Assembly (NCBI GenBank): GCA_965370495.1 | Contig: CBDUUV010000028.1 | Location: forward strand, 1-25,294 | Direction of reading: 5' to 3' | DNA from: Krumholzibacterium sp965370495 | Lineage (GTDB): Bacteria > Krumholzibacteriota > Krumholzibacteriia > Krumholzibacteriales > Krumholzibacteriaceae | DNA: 25,294 bases | Shown here: piece after piece, positions 7,724 to 16,329 of the stretch | How the letters are laid out: each line of letters begins with the position of its first letter | How positions within the stretch are numbered: the first letter of the stretch is position 1 | Made by a program: the position numbers and the translations under genes | Notes under the pieces: generated by a model | The model's database searches: none | Told to the model about the DNA's origin: nothing | What the model saw: only the letters and a program-made list of their open reading frames with translations

Positions 7724-9282
7724 CTGGAAAAATTAAAAGAGCTTTGATCAGCGTTACAGACAAAACAGGCCTTGAAGATTTTGTAAAAGGGATCAGCGAA
7801 AGAGGCATCGAGATAATCGCTTCCGGCGGGACGGCTAAAGCGATCAGGGCTGCTGGAGTTTCCGTGAAGGAGATAAGTGAATTGACAGAATTTCCGGAAT
7901 GTATGGACGGAAGGGTCAAGACCCTTCATCCAAAAATCCATGGGGGAATCCTGGCAGACCGTGAAAAGAAAAAGCACCTCCAGCAGGCAGAAAAACTCGG
8001 GATACCGCTTATCGACATGGTAGTCGTTAACCTCTATCGTTTCCGTGAGGCAGCAGTTGACCCGAATCTCGATGAAAAAGGAAAAGTAGAGCAAATTGAT
8101 ATAGGCGGTCCAACCCTCATCAGGTCCGCGGGGAAAAACTATCATTCTGTTCTGATTGTTGTCGATCCGAACGACTATAAGGCTGTATTGGCTGAACTTG
8201 ACGGGAACGATGGTACTATTTCACTGGACTTCCGGCGTGGATATGCTTCAAAAGCTTTTCATCACACGGCAGGATATGATTCCGCTATATCGCGTTTCTT
8301 CGATAGCATTGATTCTCCTGATGAACTGCCTGACGAGAGAATAACAGTTTACAGAAAGATTCGTTCACTGAGATATGGAGAAAACCCCCATCAGGAAGCA
8401 GGGCTTTATGTAACGGATTCACCGGCCGGAAACTTTACAGACTTTGTTCAACACCAGGGGAAAGAGCTCTCATATAACAATATCCAGGATATGTGGGTGG
8501 CTTTCATGCTTGGAAAGGATCTTGGTAATAATTCCTGTGCAATTCTCAAGCACATGAATCCGTGTGGGGCAGCGGTATGTGAAAGCACCTTCGAAAGCTT
8601 CATCAGGGCAAGAGAGACAGATCCGCTGTCCGCGTTTGGAAGCGTAATCTCTGTAAATGGTATCGTCGATGACAAACTGGCTGAAACAGCCAAAGAAGGT
8701 TTCGTCGAAGTGATAATGGCAAGAGGATTTTCTGAAGACGCTCTGGAAAGCTTGAAAAAGAAAAAGAACCTGCGTCTTATTACAATCCCGGAATCAGAAT
8801 GGGACAGAGAGATGTCGGGTTGGGTTACAAGGGAAACGGGAGATATGCTCCTGGTTCAGGAATGTGACACGGGATTTCCTGAACTCGAAAAACTTGAATA
8901 TGTAACTTCAAGAAAGCCTTCTCCCGAGGAGGAAAAGGCGATGTTTCTTTCGTGGAAGATCGTCAAACATGTGAAATCCAATGGCATCGTAATTTGTGAT
9001 ACACTTGGTACGGTAGGAGTAGGCGTGGGGCAAATGAGCCGTATCGATTCGTGCCGCATAGCAGTTGACAAGGCCGAGAAGCAGGGAATGAAAGTGGAGG
9101 GGGCTTCCGCGGGTTCGGATGCCTTTTTCCCGTTTCCCGATGGTGTAAAATATCTTGCCGATGCTGGAGTAAAATGCATCATTCAGCCGGGAGGATCGAT
9201 CAGGGACAGGGAAGTGATCGAGACAGCCGAAAAACTAGGTATCACTATGGCATTGACAGGCATAAGGCATTTCAGACATTAG
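7720..9282 (+). CDS. purH: Bifunctional AICAR transformylase / IMP cyclohydrolase
   Basis: Carries out the last two steps to IMP: formylation of AICAR with 10-formyltetrahydrofolate, then ring closure. The N-terminal MGS-like cyclohydrolase domain (about 1-195) shows SVTDKTGLEDF (11-21), SGGTAKAI (35-42) and GRVKTLHPKIHGGIL (64-78). The transformylase domain (about 200-520) shows RYGENPHQ (218-225), the catalytic Lys-His pair in LKHMNPCG (K277, H278), SAFGS (304-308), VGQMSRIDS (436-444) and SDAFFPFPDG (466-475), and ends in the typical RHFRH. The length of 520 is normal. It overlaps purC by 4 nt, and its stop codon lies next to the guaA Shine-Dalgarno sequence. Confidence 0.97.
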   Translation: MTGKIKRALISVTDKTGLEDFVKGISERGIEIIASGGTAKAIRAAGVSVKEISELTEFPECMDGRVKTLHPKIHGGILADREKKKHLQQAEKLGIPLIDMVVVNLYRFREAAVDPNLDEKGKVEQIDIGGPTLIRSAGKNYHSVLIVVDPNDYKAVLAELDGNDGTISLDFRRGYASKAFHHTAGYDSAISRFFDSIDSPDELPDERITVYRKIRSLRYGENPHQEAGLYVTDSPAGNFTDFVQHQGKELSYNNIQDMWVAFMLGKDLGNNSCAILKHMNPCGAAVCESTFESFIRARETDPLSAFGSVISVNGIVDDKLAETAKEGFVEVIMARGFSEDALESLKKKKNLRLITIPESEWDREMSGWVTRETGDMLLVQECDTGFPELEKLEYVTSRKPSPEEEKAMFLSWKIVKHVKSNGIVICDTLGTVGVGVGQMSRIDSCRIAVDKAEKQGMKVEGASAGSDAFFPFPDGVKYLADAGVKCIIQPGGSIRDREVIETAEKLGITMALTGIRHFRH

Positions 9283-9291
9283 GAGAAGAAT

Positions 9292-10845
9292 TTGCAGAGC
9301 AGCAACTGGAAAGGTGAATCGATAGTCATTTTGGATTTCGGCTCGCAATACACACAATTGATTGCAAGGAAGATCAGATCTGAAAATGTTTTTTCGAGGA
9401 TCCTTACAAACACTGCAAGCCTTAAGCAGATTAAGGCAGAGAGACCGGTTGGCATAATCCTTTCGGGAGGCCCGGCAGATGTGTCGGAGAAAAATGCTCC
9501 GGTGCTGAAAGCCGACATATTTTCTCTCGGGCTGCCTGTTCTCGGAGTATGCTACGGGATGCAGTTGATCTCCCTGTCCAGGGGTGCCGTCGTGGAGAAA
9601 ACAGACTACAGGGAATTTGGCCCTGTGATGATCAATCTCCGTGGTAAATACGACCTTTTCGAAGAAACGCCTGAAAATCAGAAAGTATGGATGAGTCATG
9701 GTGTAAGAGTGAATACAGTTCCCGAAGGTTTTGAGGTTACGGCCTCTTCCGAAGGCTGTCCTATCGCGGCTATGGAAAACAGGTCGGAGAAGATCTATGG
9801 CCTGCAGTTCCATCCTGAAGTCTATCATACTGACTTTGGACAGCAGATAATCAAAAATTTCCTCTTCAAGATATGTAATTGTAAGGCGAACTGGGGATCA
9901 GAGTCGTATGTGGAATATGAGATTGAAAGAATTCGGGAAGAGGCCGGTGATTCCAGGGTCCTTTGTGCCGTAAGCGGGGGGGTCGACAGCTCTGTGATGT
10001 CCGTGCTCGTAGACCGTGCTATCGGCAAACAGCTCTGCCCCGTATTTGTAGATAATGGGCTTTTGAGAGACAATGAAGCAGAGGAAGTAAAACAGCTTCT
10101 TTCAGAATACCTGACGGCCGAGCTTGTATTCGTTGATGCTACCGATCAGTTTCTCAGTAGATTGTCCGGTGTGATCGATGCGGAAGAGAAGAGAAAAGTA
10201 ATAGGCAAATGTTTTATCGATATTTTCGAAGAGCAGAGTAAGATACACGGGCCGTTCGATTTTCTGGTACAGGGAACACTATACCCGGATGTGATAGAGA
10301 GCCGGTCCACGGGCGGGCCTTCCGCAACGATCAAGTCCCACCATAATGTTGGGGGGCTTCCTGAAGACCTCAGATTCAAACTGATAGAACCTCTTTCGAT
10401 GTTGTTCAAAGACGAGGTCAGAGAAGTAGGGAAATACCTGGGATTACCAGACAAACAGATCAAAAGACATCCCTTTCCCGGGCCCGGGCTTGCAGTCAGG
10501 ATTCCAGGCGAGATCCGCCGGTGCGATCTTGAAACTCTGCGTCAGGCCGACAGGATCTTCATAGATGGTCTGAAAAGAGAAGGGTTGTACGACCAGGTAT
10601 GGCAGGCTTTAGCTGTACTTCTTCCAGTCAAGAGTGTGGGGGTAATGGGTGATGAGAGAACATACCAGAATACCGTTGCCCTCAGAGCGGTAACAAGTAC
10701 AGACGGGATGACTGCGGACTGGGCAAAACTGCCTTACGAGTTTTTACAGAACATTTCGAACGAGATAATAAACAAGGTCAATGGAATCAACAGAGTTGTT
10801 TACGATATAAGTTCAAAACCACCCAGCACGATAGAATGGGAATAG
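9292..10845 (+). CDS. guaA: GMP synthase (glutamine-hydrolysing)
   Basis: Converts XMP to GMP with ATP and glutamine. The class I amidotransferase domain comes first: LDFGSQYTQLIARKI (14-28), nucleophile Cys87 in GVCYGMQL, and His174/Glu176 in FHPEVYHT. The ATP pyrophosphatase domain has the P-loop SGGVDSS (228-234), and a dimerisation domain ends in KPPSTIEWE. The length of 517 is normal. The start is TTG, placed 6 bases after AGGAG, which overlaps the purH stop region; no in-frame ATG fits the conserved N-terminus. It sits 9 nt after purH and appears to be the last gene of the purine operon, so IMP and GMP synthesis are linked; the IMP dehydrogenase gene is not in the window. Confidence 0.97.
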   Translation: MQSSNWKGESIVILDFGSQYTQLIARKIRSENVFSRILTNTASLKQIKAERPVGIILSGGPADVSEKNAPVLKADIFSLGLPVLGVCYGMQLISLSRGAVVEKTDYREFGPVMINLRGKYDLFEETPENQKVWMSHGVRVNTVPEGFEVTASSEGCPIAAMENRSEKIYGLQFHPEVYHTDFGQQIIKNFLFKICNCKANWGSESYVEYEIERIREEAGDSRVLCAVSGGVDSSVMSVLVDRAIGKQLCPVFVDNGLLRDNEAEEVKQLLSEYLTAELVFVDATDQFLSRLSGVIDAEEKRKVIGKCFIDIFEEQSKIHGPFDFLVQGTLYPDVIESRSTGGPSATIKSHHNVGGLPEDLRFKLIEPLSMLFKDEVREVGKYLGLPDKQIKRHPFPGPGLAVRIPGEIRRCDLETLRQADRIFIDGLKREGLYDQVWQALAVLLPVKSVGVMGDERTYQNTVALRAVTSTDGMTADWAKLPYEFLQNISNEIINKVNGINRVVYDISSKPPSTIEWE

Positions 10846-10868
10846 TTGCTCCCGTATTGTTCCCGTTC

Positions 10869-10883
10869 TGGCACTTAACTTGC
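10869..10883 (+). promoter_or_regulatory. Sigma-54-type (-24/-12) promoter before the slt-like gene
   Basis: TGGCAC at 10869-10874 and TTGC at 10880-10883 are separated by five bases, so GG and GC are exactly 10 bases apart as RpoN promoters require. Ten of the core consensus bases (TGGCAC-N5-TTGC) match. Predicted transcription would begin near 10895, some 40 nt before the ATG at 10935. No enhancer-binding protein gene is in the window, and no clear upstream activator repeat was found in the 89-bp gap. Upstream sites could lie inside guaA. Confidence 0.6.
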
Positions 10884-10934
10884 CTTTCAGTTTACCAATG
10901 AAATCCTTATGATTGCCGCAAGGCCGGAGCGCCA

Positions 10935-13130
10935 ATGTGTACAAAACCGGTAATTGTCATAGTTGCCATTACATTCCTGATGCCTTCCATCCTTTCAGGG
11001 TCAGATATATCAGACCTGGAATCGCATGTATGGAGGGGTGAATACGCGAAAATTGTTTCTGATCTGCACCATGTGGGAGATTCCGAGAAGGCCGCGTACC
11101 TTATTATGGCCGGAGATATCCAGGAAGCATCCAGGATGCTTACCGATCCGGGCGATGATTTCAGAGCAGCGATATTAGCCTATAAAGAAAGTGATTGGGA
11201 AAGCGTAGTTGCATTGACTGCTACGCCGGTCCCGAAGATGTGGCTGGAAGTATACAGGTTGGTTATAAGAACCGACGCGCTCGTTCAAGCAGGGAAAAGC
11301 GAAGCCGCTATTGAAGTACTCGAAAATATTCTGAAGATCACCGAAACTGATCCAGAGATAAGAAACCATCACCTTTTCAGTAAGGCAATGAACCTGATGG
11401 TCGAAGCGGGAACCCAAAAGACCGGCTGGTTGTTGAAAATCGATGACAATCGCATAGAGAAAGAATTATTGAACGCTCGCAGCCTGTTAACCCTTTCCAG
11501 GATGTTTTTTATAACTGGTGATGCAGTCAAGGCAAAGAGCCTGTTATTGCCCGCAGCGAATCTGAAACTGGATGAAGAATCAATTCAGATCTTCGATGAA
11601 GTGATCGGGCATGCTTTTCCCCGGCTGGGTATAATGAGCGAAAAAGAGGTCATTCATCTAACACAGGTTGCAGTTGATCATGCCAGGAAAAAGACTGCCT
11701 CGAAACTCCTGGAACACCTCGTTTTCAGAGGCGTGGATTCATATCAGGTTGCTTTCTTTGAGGCCTGCTTGTTGCAGAAAACCGGACAAAGCAGGACAGC
11801 CGAAAAGGTGTTCAGAAAATTATTCAGGTCGCAGGCTCCAGTCAGGATCAAGAAAGAAAGTTTGATAAGGATTGCCTCTATAGACTACAGGAATAAACGT
11901 TACGCATCGTCTGCTGAAAATTTCAGATTGTTCGGTATGTTCTATCCTGATGACACTCGATCCGAGAGAATGTTGGATAATTCCGCAAGGATCAGAGTTA
12001 CGAGAAAAGAATGGAAAAAAGCTATAGATACATGGGATGAGATTCGGAAAAGGGTGCCGCAGACTAAAACAGGCCTGAATGCCGTTCTGAGCGAAGCAGT
12101 CCTTTATCACTGGCTTGGAAAAGATCTGTCCGCTAATCGTATACTCCTGGAGTTGCTGCCGGTAACTGGCAGAAAACTCAAACCATCTGTCCTGTACTGG
12201 CTAGCGACAACTGCCTCGAGCAAAGACAAGCCCAGATGGCAGAAAGAGCTCCAGACGCGGTTCCCATATTCCTTCTATTCAAAAGCGTTTAAAAAGGAAG
12301 AAATATTTTTGTCTGTAGGAGATAACTATCTGGATGCTCCGGGAATCCTCAAGTTGATGGAAACGCGCGAACTCATGCATTATGAAGCCGCAAACAAGCT
12401 ATATAACGAAGGCAAGACCAGCATGGTCAGGCACCCGGCATGGGAAGCTTTTCAGTATTTTCTCGATTCGGGCATGCTGGATGAAGCGGAAAAATGCGCG
12501 ACAACTCTTGCGCGGTTATTCCATAACGATGAAGAAGGCTTATGGATGCTGTACAGCCATTCGAGAAGGCTGGGGATGGTTAACTTCAGTCTGGATATTC
12601 TCGGCAGCCATCCGGTTATGTGGAGGAATGGCCAGGTTCCCGTGAACCTCAGGTTTCCAGTGCCATTCCTGGGGATAGTAATGGAAAACCTGAAAAAACA
12701 ACACATACCATTCGAACTTTTATTCGGGGTTATCCGTGAAGAAAGTTATTTCGACAGGAATGCAATATCCAGTGCCGGAGCATGCGGCCTGATGCAGTTG
12801 ATGCCGTCTACAGGGTATTGGATAGGAAAAAAATTGAAAATGAAAAATATCAATGAAAAAGATCTTTTCGACCCCGCATTCAATATAGAAGCCGGTTCCT
12901 GGTACCTGAGGTTTCTGCTTGACCGGACCGGTGGATCTGTTGTCGGAACCCTGGCATCTTATAACGCAGGCGCAGCAAGAATGGCGGATTGGAAAAAATC
13001 ATTTGATCCTCGGAAAAACCCTGTGTTGGCGCTTGAGTTAATAGGAATAGAGGAAACGCGGGAATATGTTAGAAGGGTTCTTGATTCGATGGCAGTATAC
13101 AGAACATTTGCAGAAAAAGAACAGGATTAG
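10935..13130 (+). CDS. slt: Slt70-like soluble lytic murein transglycosylase
   Basis: Cleaves peptidoglycan glycan strands in the periplasm. Residues 1-22 look like a cleavable signal peptide (hydrophobic 6-20, no lipobox). Residues about 25-575 form a long helical, TPR-like region as in the doughnut-shaped Slt70 U-domain. The SLT catalytic domain is at about 585-715: IREESYFDRNAISSAGA (600-616) with predicted catalytic Glu603, GLMQLMPSTG (618-627), NIEAGSWYLRFLL (650-662) and ASYNAGAARM (674-683). At 731 residues it is a little longer than E. coli Slt70. It follows a sigma-54-type promoter and sits 3 nt before the NHL gene, so the two are very likely co-transcribed. Whether it serves general wall turnover or opens the wall for a local machine is unknown. 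Confidence 0.9.
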   Translation: MCTKPVIVIVAITFLMPSILSGSDISDLESHVWRGEYAKIVSDLHHVGDSEKAAYLIMAGDIQEASRMLTDPGDDFRAAILAYKESDWESVVALTATPVPKMWLEVYRLVIRTDALVQAGKSEAAIEVLENILKITETDPEIRNHHLFSKAMNLMVEAGTQKTGWLLKIDDNRIEKELLNARSLLTLSRMFFITGDAVKAKSLLLPAANLKLDEESIQIFDEVIGHAFPRLGIMSEKEVIHLTQVAVDHARKKTASKLLEHLVFRGVDSYQVAFFEACLLQKTGQSRTAEKVFRKLFRSQAPVRIKKESLIRIASIDYRNKRYASSAENFRLFGMFYPDDTRSERMLDNSARIRVTRKEWKKAIDTWDEIRKRVPQTKTGLNAVLSEAVLYHWLGKDLSANRILLELLPVTGRKLKPSVLYWLATTASSKDKPRWQKELQTRFPYSFYSKAFKKEEIFLSVGDNYLDAPGILKLMETRELMHYEAANKLYNEGKTSMVRHPAWEAFQYFLDSGMLDEAEKCATTLARLFHNDEEGLWMLYSHSRRLGMVNFSLDILGSHPVMWRNGQVPVNLRFPVPFLGIVMENLKKQHIPFELLFGVIREESYFDRNAISSAGACGLMQLMPSTGYWIGKKLKMKNINEKDLFDPAFNIEAGSWYLRFLLDRTGGSVVGTLASYNAGAARMADWKKSFDPRKNPVLALELIGIEETREYVRRVLDSMAVYRTFAEKEQD

Positions 13131-13133
13131 TAT

Positions 13134-14489
13134 ATGAGGATAAAAGAACTTCTGCTGTTGCTGATGCTTTCCCTTGCTATATTGCCATTGACACTCGGTG
13201 GAGACACGGGGACGACACTGGCCATTCCTCCCTGGACACATTGCTTTGGCATGCACAGGGTATTTCAGTTTCATCTGAATATCTACTCGGGTTACAAAGA
13301 AAAATTCAGCGATCCGCAAGGTCTTTTCTGTACAAAACTTGACTCAAAAGATAACAGGAATACAAGAAAAGATGATGATGAACTTACGGTTTTTGGACTA
13401 AACACAGGGAACAATTCCCTTATTTACAACCGGAGCTACAGATCGATCGGAATTGTTGGAAATGACCGGGAAAGTCGTATAGAGTTTGACATGCCCCGTG
13501 ATATCGCCGGTGATAACGAGGGTAATCTGTTTATTGCGGATACAGGAAACAACCGGATAGTCCGGTTGAAATACGATAATGATGAACTATTATATATTGG
13601 AGAAATCTCAGGCCTCGCAAACGATCCGTTTTCCAAACCTGAAGGAGTTTGTGTCGGAAACGGAAAGGTCTATATAGCAGACACAGGGAACGACCGCATT
13701 GTAATCACTGATTATAACGGCCAGAACGGGATTGAGCTCATACCTTTTTGTGATACGTTGAGTCTGTGGGAACCTTCAACGATAGCATTGGCAAGCGACG
13801 ACGACAGGTGGCTCTATTATAATGATTATTTTGTAGCCGTAGTGGATAGTGCCGGGAAAAGGTTGTGGAAAATCCCTCTCGATGAAAGGGAAGCGTTTGT
13901 CGAAAGATACTCGTTTGAATCATTCAGGGGACGTTTCAATCACCTGGATATTGATTATTATGGACATATCTATATCACAGATACAAGCAGTGATCTTATA
14001 CATAAGTTTGACAGGCATTTGAATTATATAACCTCCATTGGCGACGGGAGAGGTGGAGACGACGTTTCTTTCGATCAACCCCGCGGGATTTCAATCTACA
14101 GGCGTTTCGGACAGGTTTTTATTTCAGAGATATCGGGAGCGCAGTATTTCTGGATCGGTACCGATCTGTTGGACCTTGACGCTGGCAAAATGGTAATTGA
14201 CCGTGTAAAAGGCTCCTGCAGTATTCAGGTAGCTTTTGTTCTGACAGAACATTCGATAGTTGATATTTACATGGAGGATCAGCATGGCGAAAGGCGACTG
14301 GACATCGCTTGTGATTATCTGTTACCCGGAGGGCAGTTTAAAAAGCGGCTTGAGGTCCCATGCCCTGACATGCGTTCTTTTGCAAAATGCAAGTTAAAAC
14401 TCGTAGTTATCGCGAAACCGACCTATTCCGCCGGTGATTATCTCGTAATCACCAAAAGGACCGGAATACTGAGCAAGGTATTCAGGTAA
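13134..14489 (+). CDS. Exported NHL-repeat beta-propeller protein
   Basis: I cannot assign a function. Residues 1-22 form a signal peptide (positive start, Leu-rich core, LTLGG end), so the 451-residue product is exported. Four or more NHL-type repeats are visible between about 118 and 335: MPRDIAGDNEGNLFIADTGN (120-139), KPEGVCVGNGKVYIADTGN (168-186), HLDIDYYGHIYITDTSS (270-286) and QPRGISIYRRFGQVFISEIS (315-334). These build beta-propellers that usually bind proteins or glycans. Residues about 360-445 resemble a FlgD-type Ig-like module (VDIYMEDQHGE, then LLPGGQF, then SAGDYLVI), often seen at the C-terminus of exported FCB proteins; this part is tentative. The gene begins 3 nt after the slt stop. 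A second sigma-54-type promoter follows it. Confidence 0.8.
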   Translation: MRIKELLLLLMLSLAILPLTLGGDTGTTLAIPPWTHCFGMHRVFQFHLNIYSGYKEKFSDPQGLFCTKLDSKDNRNTRKDDDELTVFGLNTGNNSLIYNRSYRSIGIVGNDRESRIEFDMPRDIAGDNEGNLFIADTGNNRIVRLKYDNDELLYIGEISGLANDPFSKPEGVCVGNGKVYIADTGNDRIVITDYNGQNGIELIPFCDTLSLWEPSTIALASDDDRWLYYNDYFVAVVDSAGKRLWKIPLDEREAFVERYSFESFRGRFNHLDIDYYGHIYITDTSSDLIHKFDRHLNYITSIGDGRGGDDVSFDQPRGISIYRRFGQVFISEISGAQYFWIGTDLLDLDAGKMVIDRVKGSCSIQVAFVLTEHSIVDIYMEDQHGERRLDIACDYLLPGGQFKKRLEVPCPDMRSFAKCKLKLVVIAKPTYSAGDYLVITKRTGILSKVFR

Positions 14490-14525
14490 TAAAGGGTAAA
14501 CCTCATTCGCTGAATTGACCGGTTT

Positions 14526-14541
14526 TGGCCTGCGATTTGCA
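14526..14541 (+). promoter_or_regulatory. Sigma-54-type (-24/-12) promoter before the TPR gene
   Basis: TGGCCTGCGATTTGCA matches the RpoN consensus TGGCACGNNNNTTGCA at all but two fixed bases, with GG (14527-14528) and GC (14539-14540) exactly 10 bases apart. Predicted transcription starts near 14552, leaving a leader of about 54 nt before the ATG at 14606. The 116-bp gap has no clear sigma-70 promoter or terminator. A palindrome CCTGCAGG lies at about 14551-14558, near the predicted start. Confidence 0.55.
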
Positions 14542-14605
14542 GTACATCAGCCTGCAGGTTCGTATTTTTGTCCGAAAGAGATTTGAAATCGAGAGGTTTT
14601 AGGAC

Positions 14606-15547
14606 ATGTTTATAGAAAGATTCGCAGGGTTTCTTCCAAAAGGCAATCTCAAAAAGGCCATTGGTTTCATGAACAAAGGGCAATACAGGAAAGCTATCAA
14701 GGAATTTGAATGCTGCATTTGCAAGAAAGCGGGAGTGGCTGGAGGTACGGATCAGGAATTACTTCGAATGTATATAGTCGAAGCATACATCGAATATTCC
14801 AAAGAACTTGAAAATAATGGAAAATATCCGGAATCAGCCCGGCAACTGGAAAAAGCTATCGAAATTCAACCAGATTATGCTGATGTTCACTACAAACTCG
14901 CAAAGATGCATGAATTCTCAGGAAACAATGTAAACTCACGGGAAAGTATAAAAAGAGCGCTGATCATCAATTCTGAATTTTTTAAAGCCAGGATCATGCT
15001 GGCAAAAAGTTATTATGATTCTGGAAATCATGCAAGGGCGACGGAAGAACTTGATATAAGCCTTACAGCCGTTCCAAATTTTTTCAAAGACAGCTTGGAT
15101 AACCTTATCAGGGAAATTAGAATCGGCCATGGTGATCCGGAGATAACTTCCCTGTTCGAAAGATTACTCGAAGAGAAGCCTTCATCGTCTCAGGTCAGCA
15201 AACAGATAGCCCTGAAGTCCATTCACAATTGTGATTATGATCACGCAATAACAGAGATGAAGAAAGCGCTCTCCCTGAATCCCGATTATCCCGACCTTCA
15301 TAATCTTCTCGGGATAGCATACGCGAACTCAGACATGCTGGATGATGCAATCATGGAATTTGAGACAGCGTTGAAGGTCAACCCGGATTATCTTAAAGCG
15401 CGAATGAACATGGCTTTAACTTTATACGAAAAGGGCCAGAGAGAGGACTCCATGTACCATCTCAAAATCGTTCTAAAAATGGATCCTGAAAACGAGTTGG
15501 CAAAGAATCTTCTTGCAGAACTTCAACCTGAGTTGAACAGGCGGTAA
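14606..15547 (+). CDS. Cytoplasmic TPR-repeat protein
   Basis: No function can be assigned. The 313-residue product has no signal peptide or membrane segment. It is built of 34-residue TPR helical pairs, for example GQYRKAIKEFECCI, GKYPESARQLEKAIEIQPDY, GNHARATEELDISLTAVPN, CDYDHAITEMKKALSLNPDY, DMLDDAIMEFETALKVNPDY and GQREDSMYHLKIVLKMDPEN. TPR arrays are protein-binding scaffolds. The ATG is preceded by AGGA. It is 6 nt upstream of the DnaJ-TPR gene and both carry TPRs, so the products probably act together. It has its own sigma-54-type promoter. Confidence 0.82.
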   Translation: MFIERFAGFLPKGNLKKAIGFMNKGQYRKAIKEFECCICKKAGVAGGTDQELLRMYIVEAYIEYSKELENNGKYPESARQLEKAIEIQPDYADVHYKLAKMHEFSGNNVNSRESIKRALIINSEFFKARIMLAKSYYDSGNHARATEELDISLTAVPNFFKDSLDNLIREIRIGHGDPEITSLFERLLEEKPSSSQVSKQIALKSIHNCDYDHAITEMKKALSLNPDYPDLHNLLGIAYANSDMLDDAIMEFETALKVNPDYLKARMNMALTLYEKGQREDSMYHLKIVLKMDPENELAKNLLAELQPELNRR

Positions 15548-15553
15548 GATAAA

Positions 15554-16240
15554 GTGAATACGGATTATTATTCGGTGTTGGAAGCGTGGCCGTCGTCTTC
15601 TGATAAAGATATAAAAAGAAATTATTTCAGATTGGCAAAACTGTATCATCCTGATGTTGCAGATGCTAATGTTGAAAATAAAGAACGTTTCACTCTTATC
15701 AACGAAGCATTCGCCGTATTGAGTAATAAGACAAAGAGATATGAATACAACGAGTCACTGAGAAATCAGAAAAAAGGATCCATAGATTCAAAAGCGATCA
15801 AGGAAAACGATCTTAAGTCGGCCTCTCTAGCCTTTATGCAGGCAAAAGAAAGCATGAGAAACGGGTTCTATGACAAAGCCGTTCTTCTTCTGAAATCTGC
15901 GGTAAGGTTCTGCCCGGATAATCCGGCATATCTAAGCTGGTACGGATTTTGTGTTGCCATGACGAATTCCAATCTTCATGAAGCCCGTGATTCCTGTAAA
16001 AAAGCTGTCCAGATAGAATTTTATAACGCTGATTACCATGCAAACCTGGGATTTGTTTACTTCAAAGCAGGCTTGAAAAACCAGGCGATAAAATATTTTC
16101 AAGATGCGTTGAAGTGGGATCCAAAGAATGCGGTAGCTGGAAAATTCCTTTTCCAACTTTCACCTGGAACGAAAACCGGAGAAGGTCCGATAACAAAAAT
16201 GTTTTCAACGGTAAAAAACCTGTTTATCCATTCAGGCTGA
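15554..16240 (+). CDS. J-domain (DnaJ-like) protein with C-terminal TPR repeats
   Basis: The 228-residue product begins with a J domain, DYYSVLEAW (4-12) through KRYEYNES (61-68), with the HPD tripeptide at 32-34 that stimulates Hsp70 ATPase. The Gly/Phe, zinc-finger and C-terminal substrate domains of true DnaJ are absent. Instead about 78-210 holds two to three TPR units (KESMRNGFYDKAVLLLKSAV, YHANLGFVYFKAGLKNQAIK), so client choice is likely through the TPRs. No signal or membrane segment is seen. The start is GTG after a weak GGTAAGA. It is 6 nt after the TPR gene, so co-translation is likely. I infer a dedicated co-chaperone that brings Hsp70 to a TPR-bound client; general heat-shock function is less likely. 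Confidence 0.85.
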   Translation: MNTDYYSVLEAWPSSSDKDIKRNYFRLAKLYHPDVADANVENKERFTLINEAFAVLSNKTKRYEYNESLRNQKKGSIDSKAIKENDLKSASLAFMQAKESMRNGFYDKAVLLLKSAVRFCPDNPAYLSWYGFCVAMTNSNLHEARDSCKKAVQIEFYNADYHANLGFVYFKAGLKNQAIKYFQDALKWDPKNAVAGKFLFQLSPGTKTGEGPITKMFSTVKNLFIHSG

Positions 16241-16329
16241 AGCTTATTCCCATCCTGACTGATTCATGATGATTTATGTTGATTTTTTGCCATTTCATGG
16301 CTAGTCTAATGCCCTGAGGTGGTTATATC

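Noticed and set aside
16231..16257. Inverted repeat TCAGG/CCTGA after the DnaJ-TPR gene, considered as a terminator.
   Set aside because: The stem is 5 bp with a 17-base loop and is not followed by a T-run.
16298..16312. A third sigma-54-like sequence (TGG-N10-GC pattern) just before the PQQ-propeller gene.
   Set aside because: The -24 part is poor (TGGCTA) and the -12 part is ATGC. The predicted transcription start near 16324 would remove the ribosome binding site and leave a 6-nt leader before the ATG at 16330.
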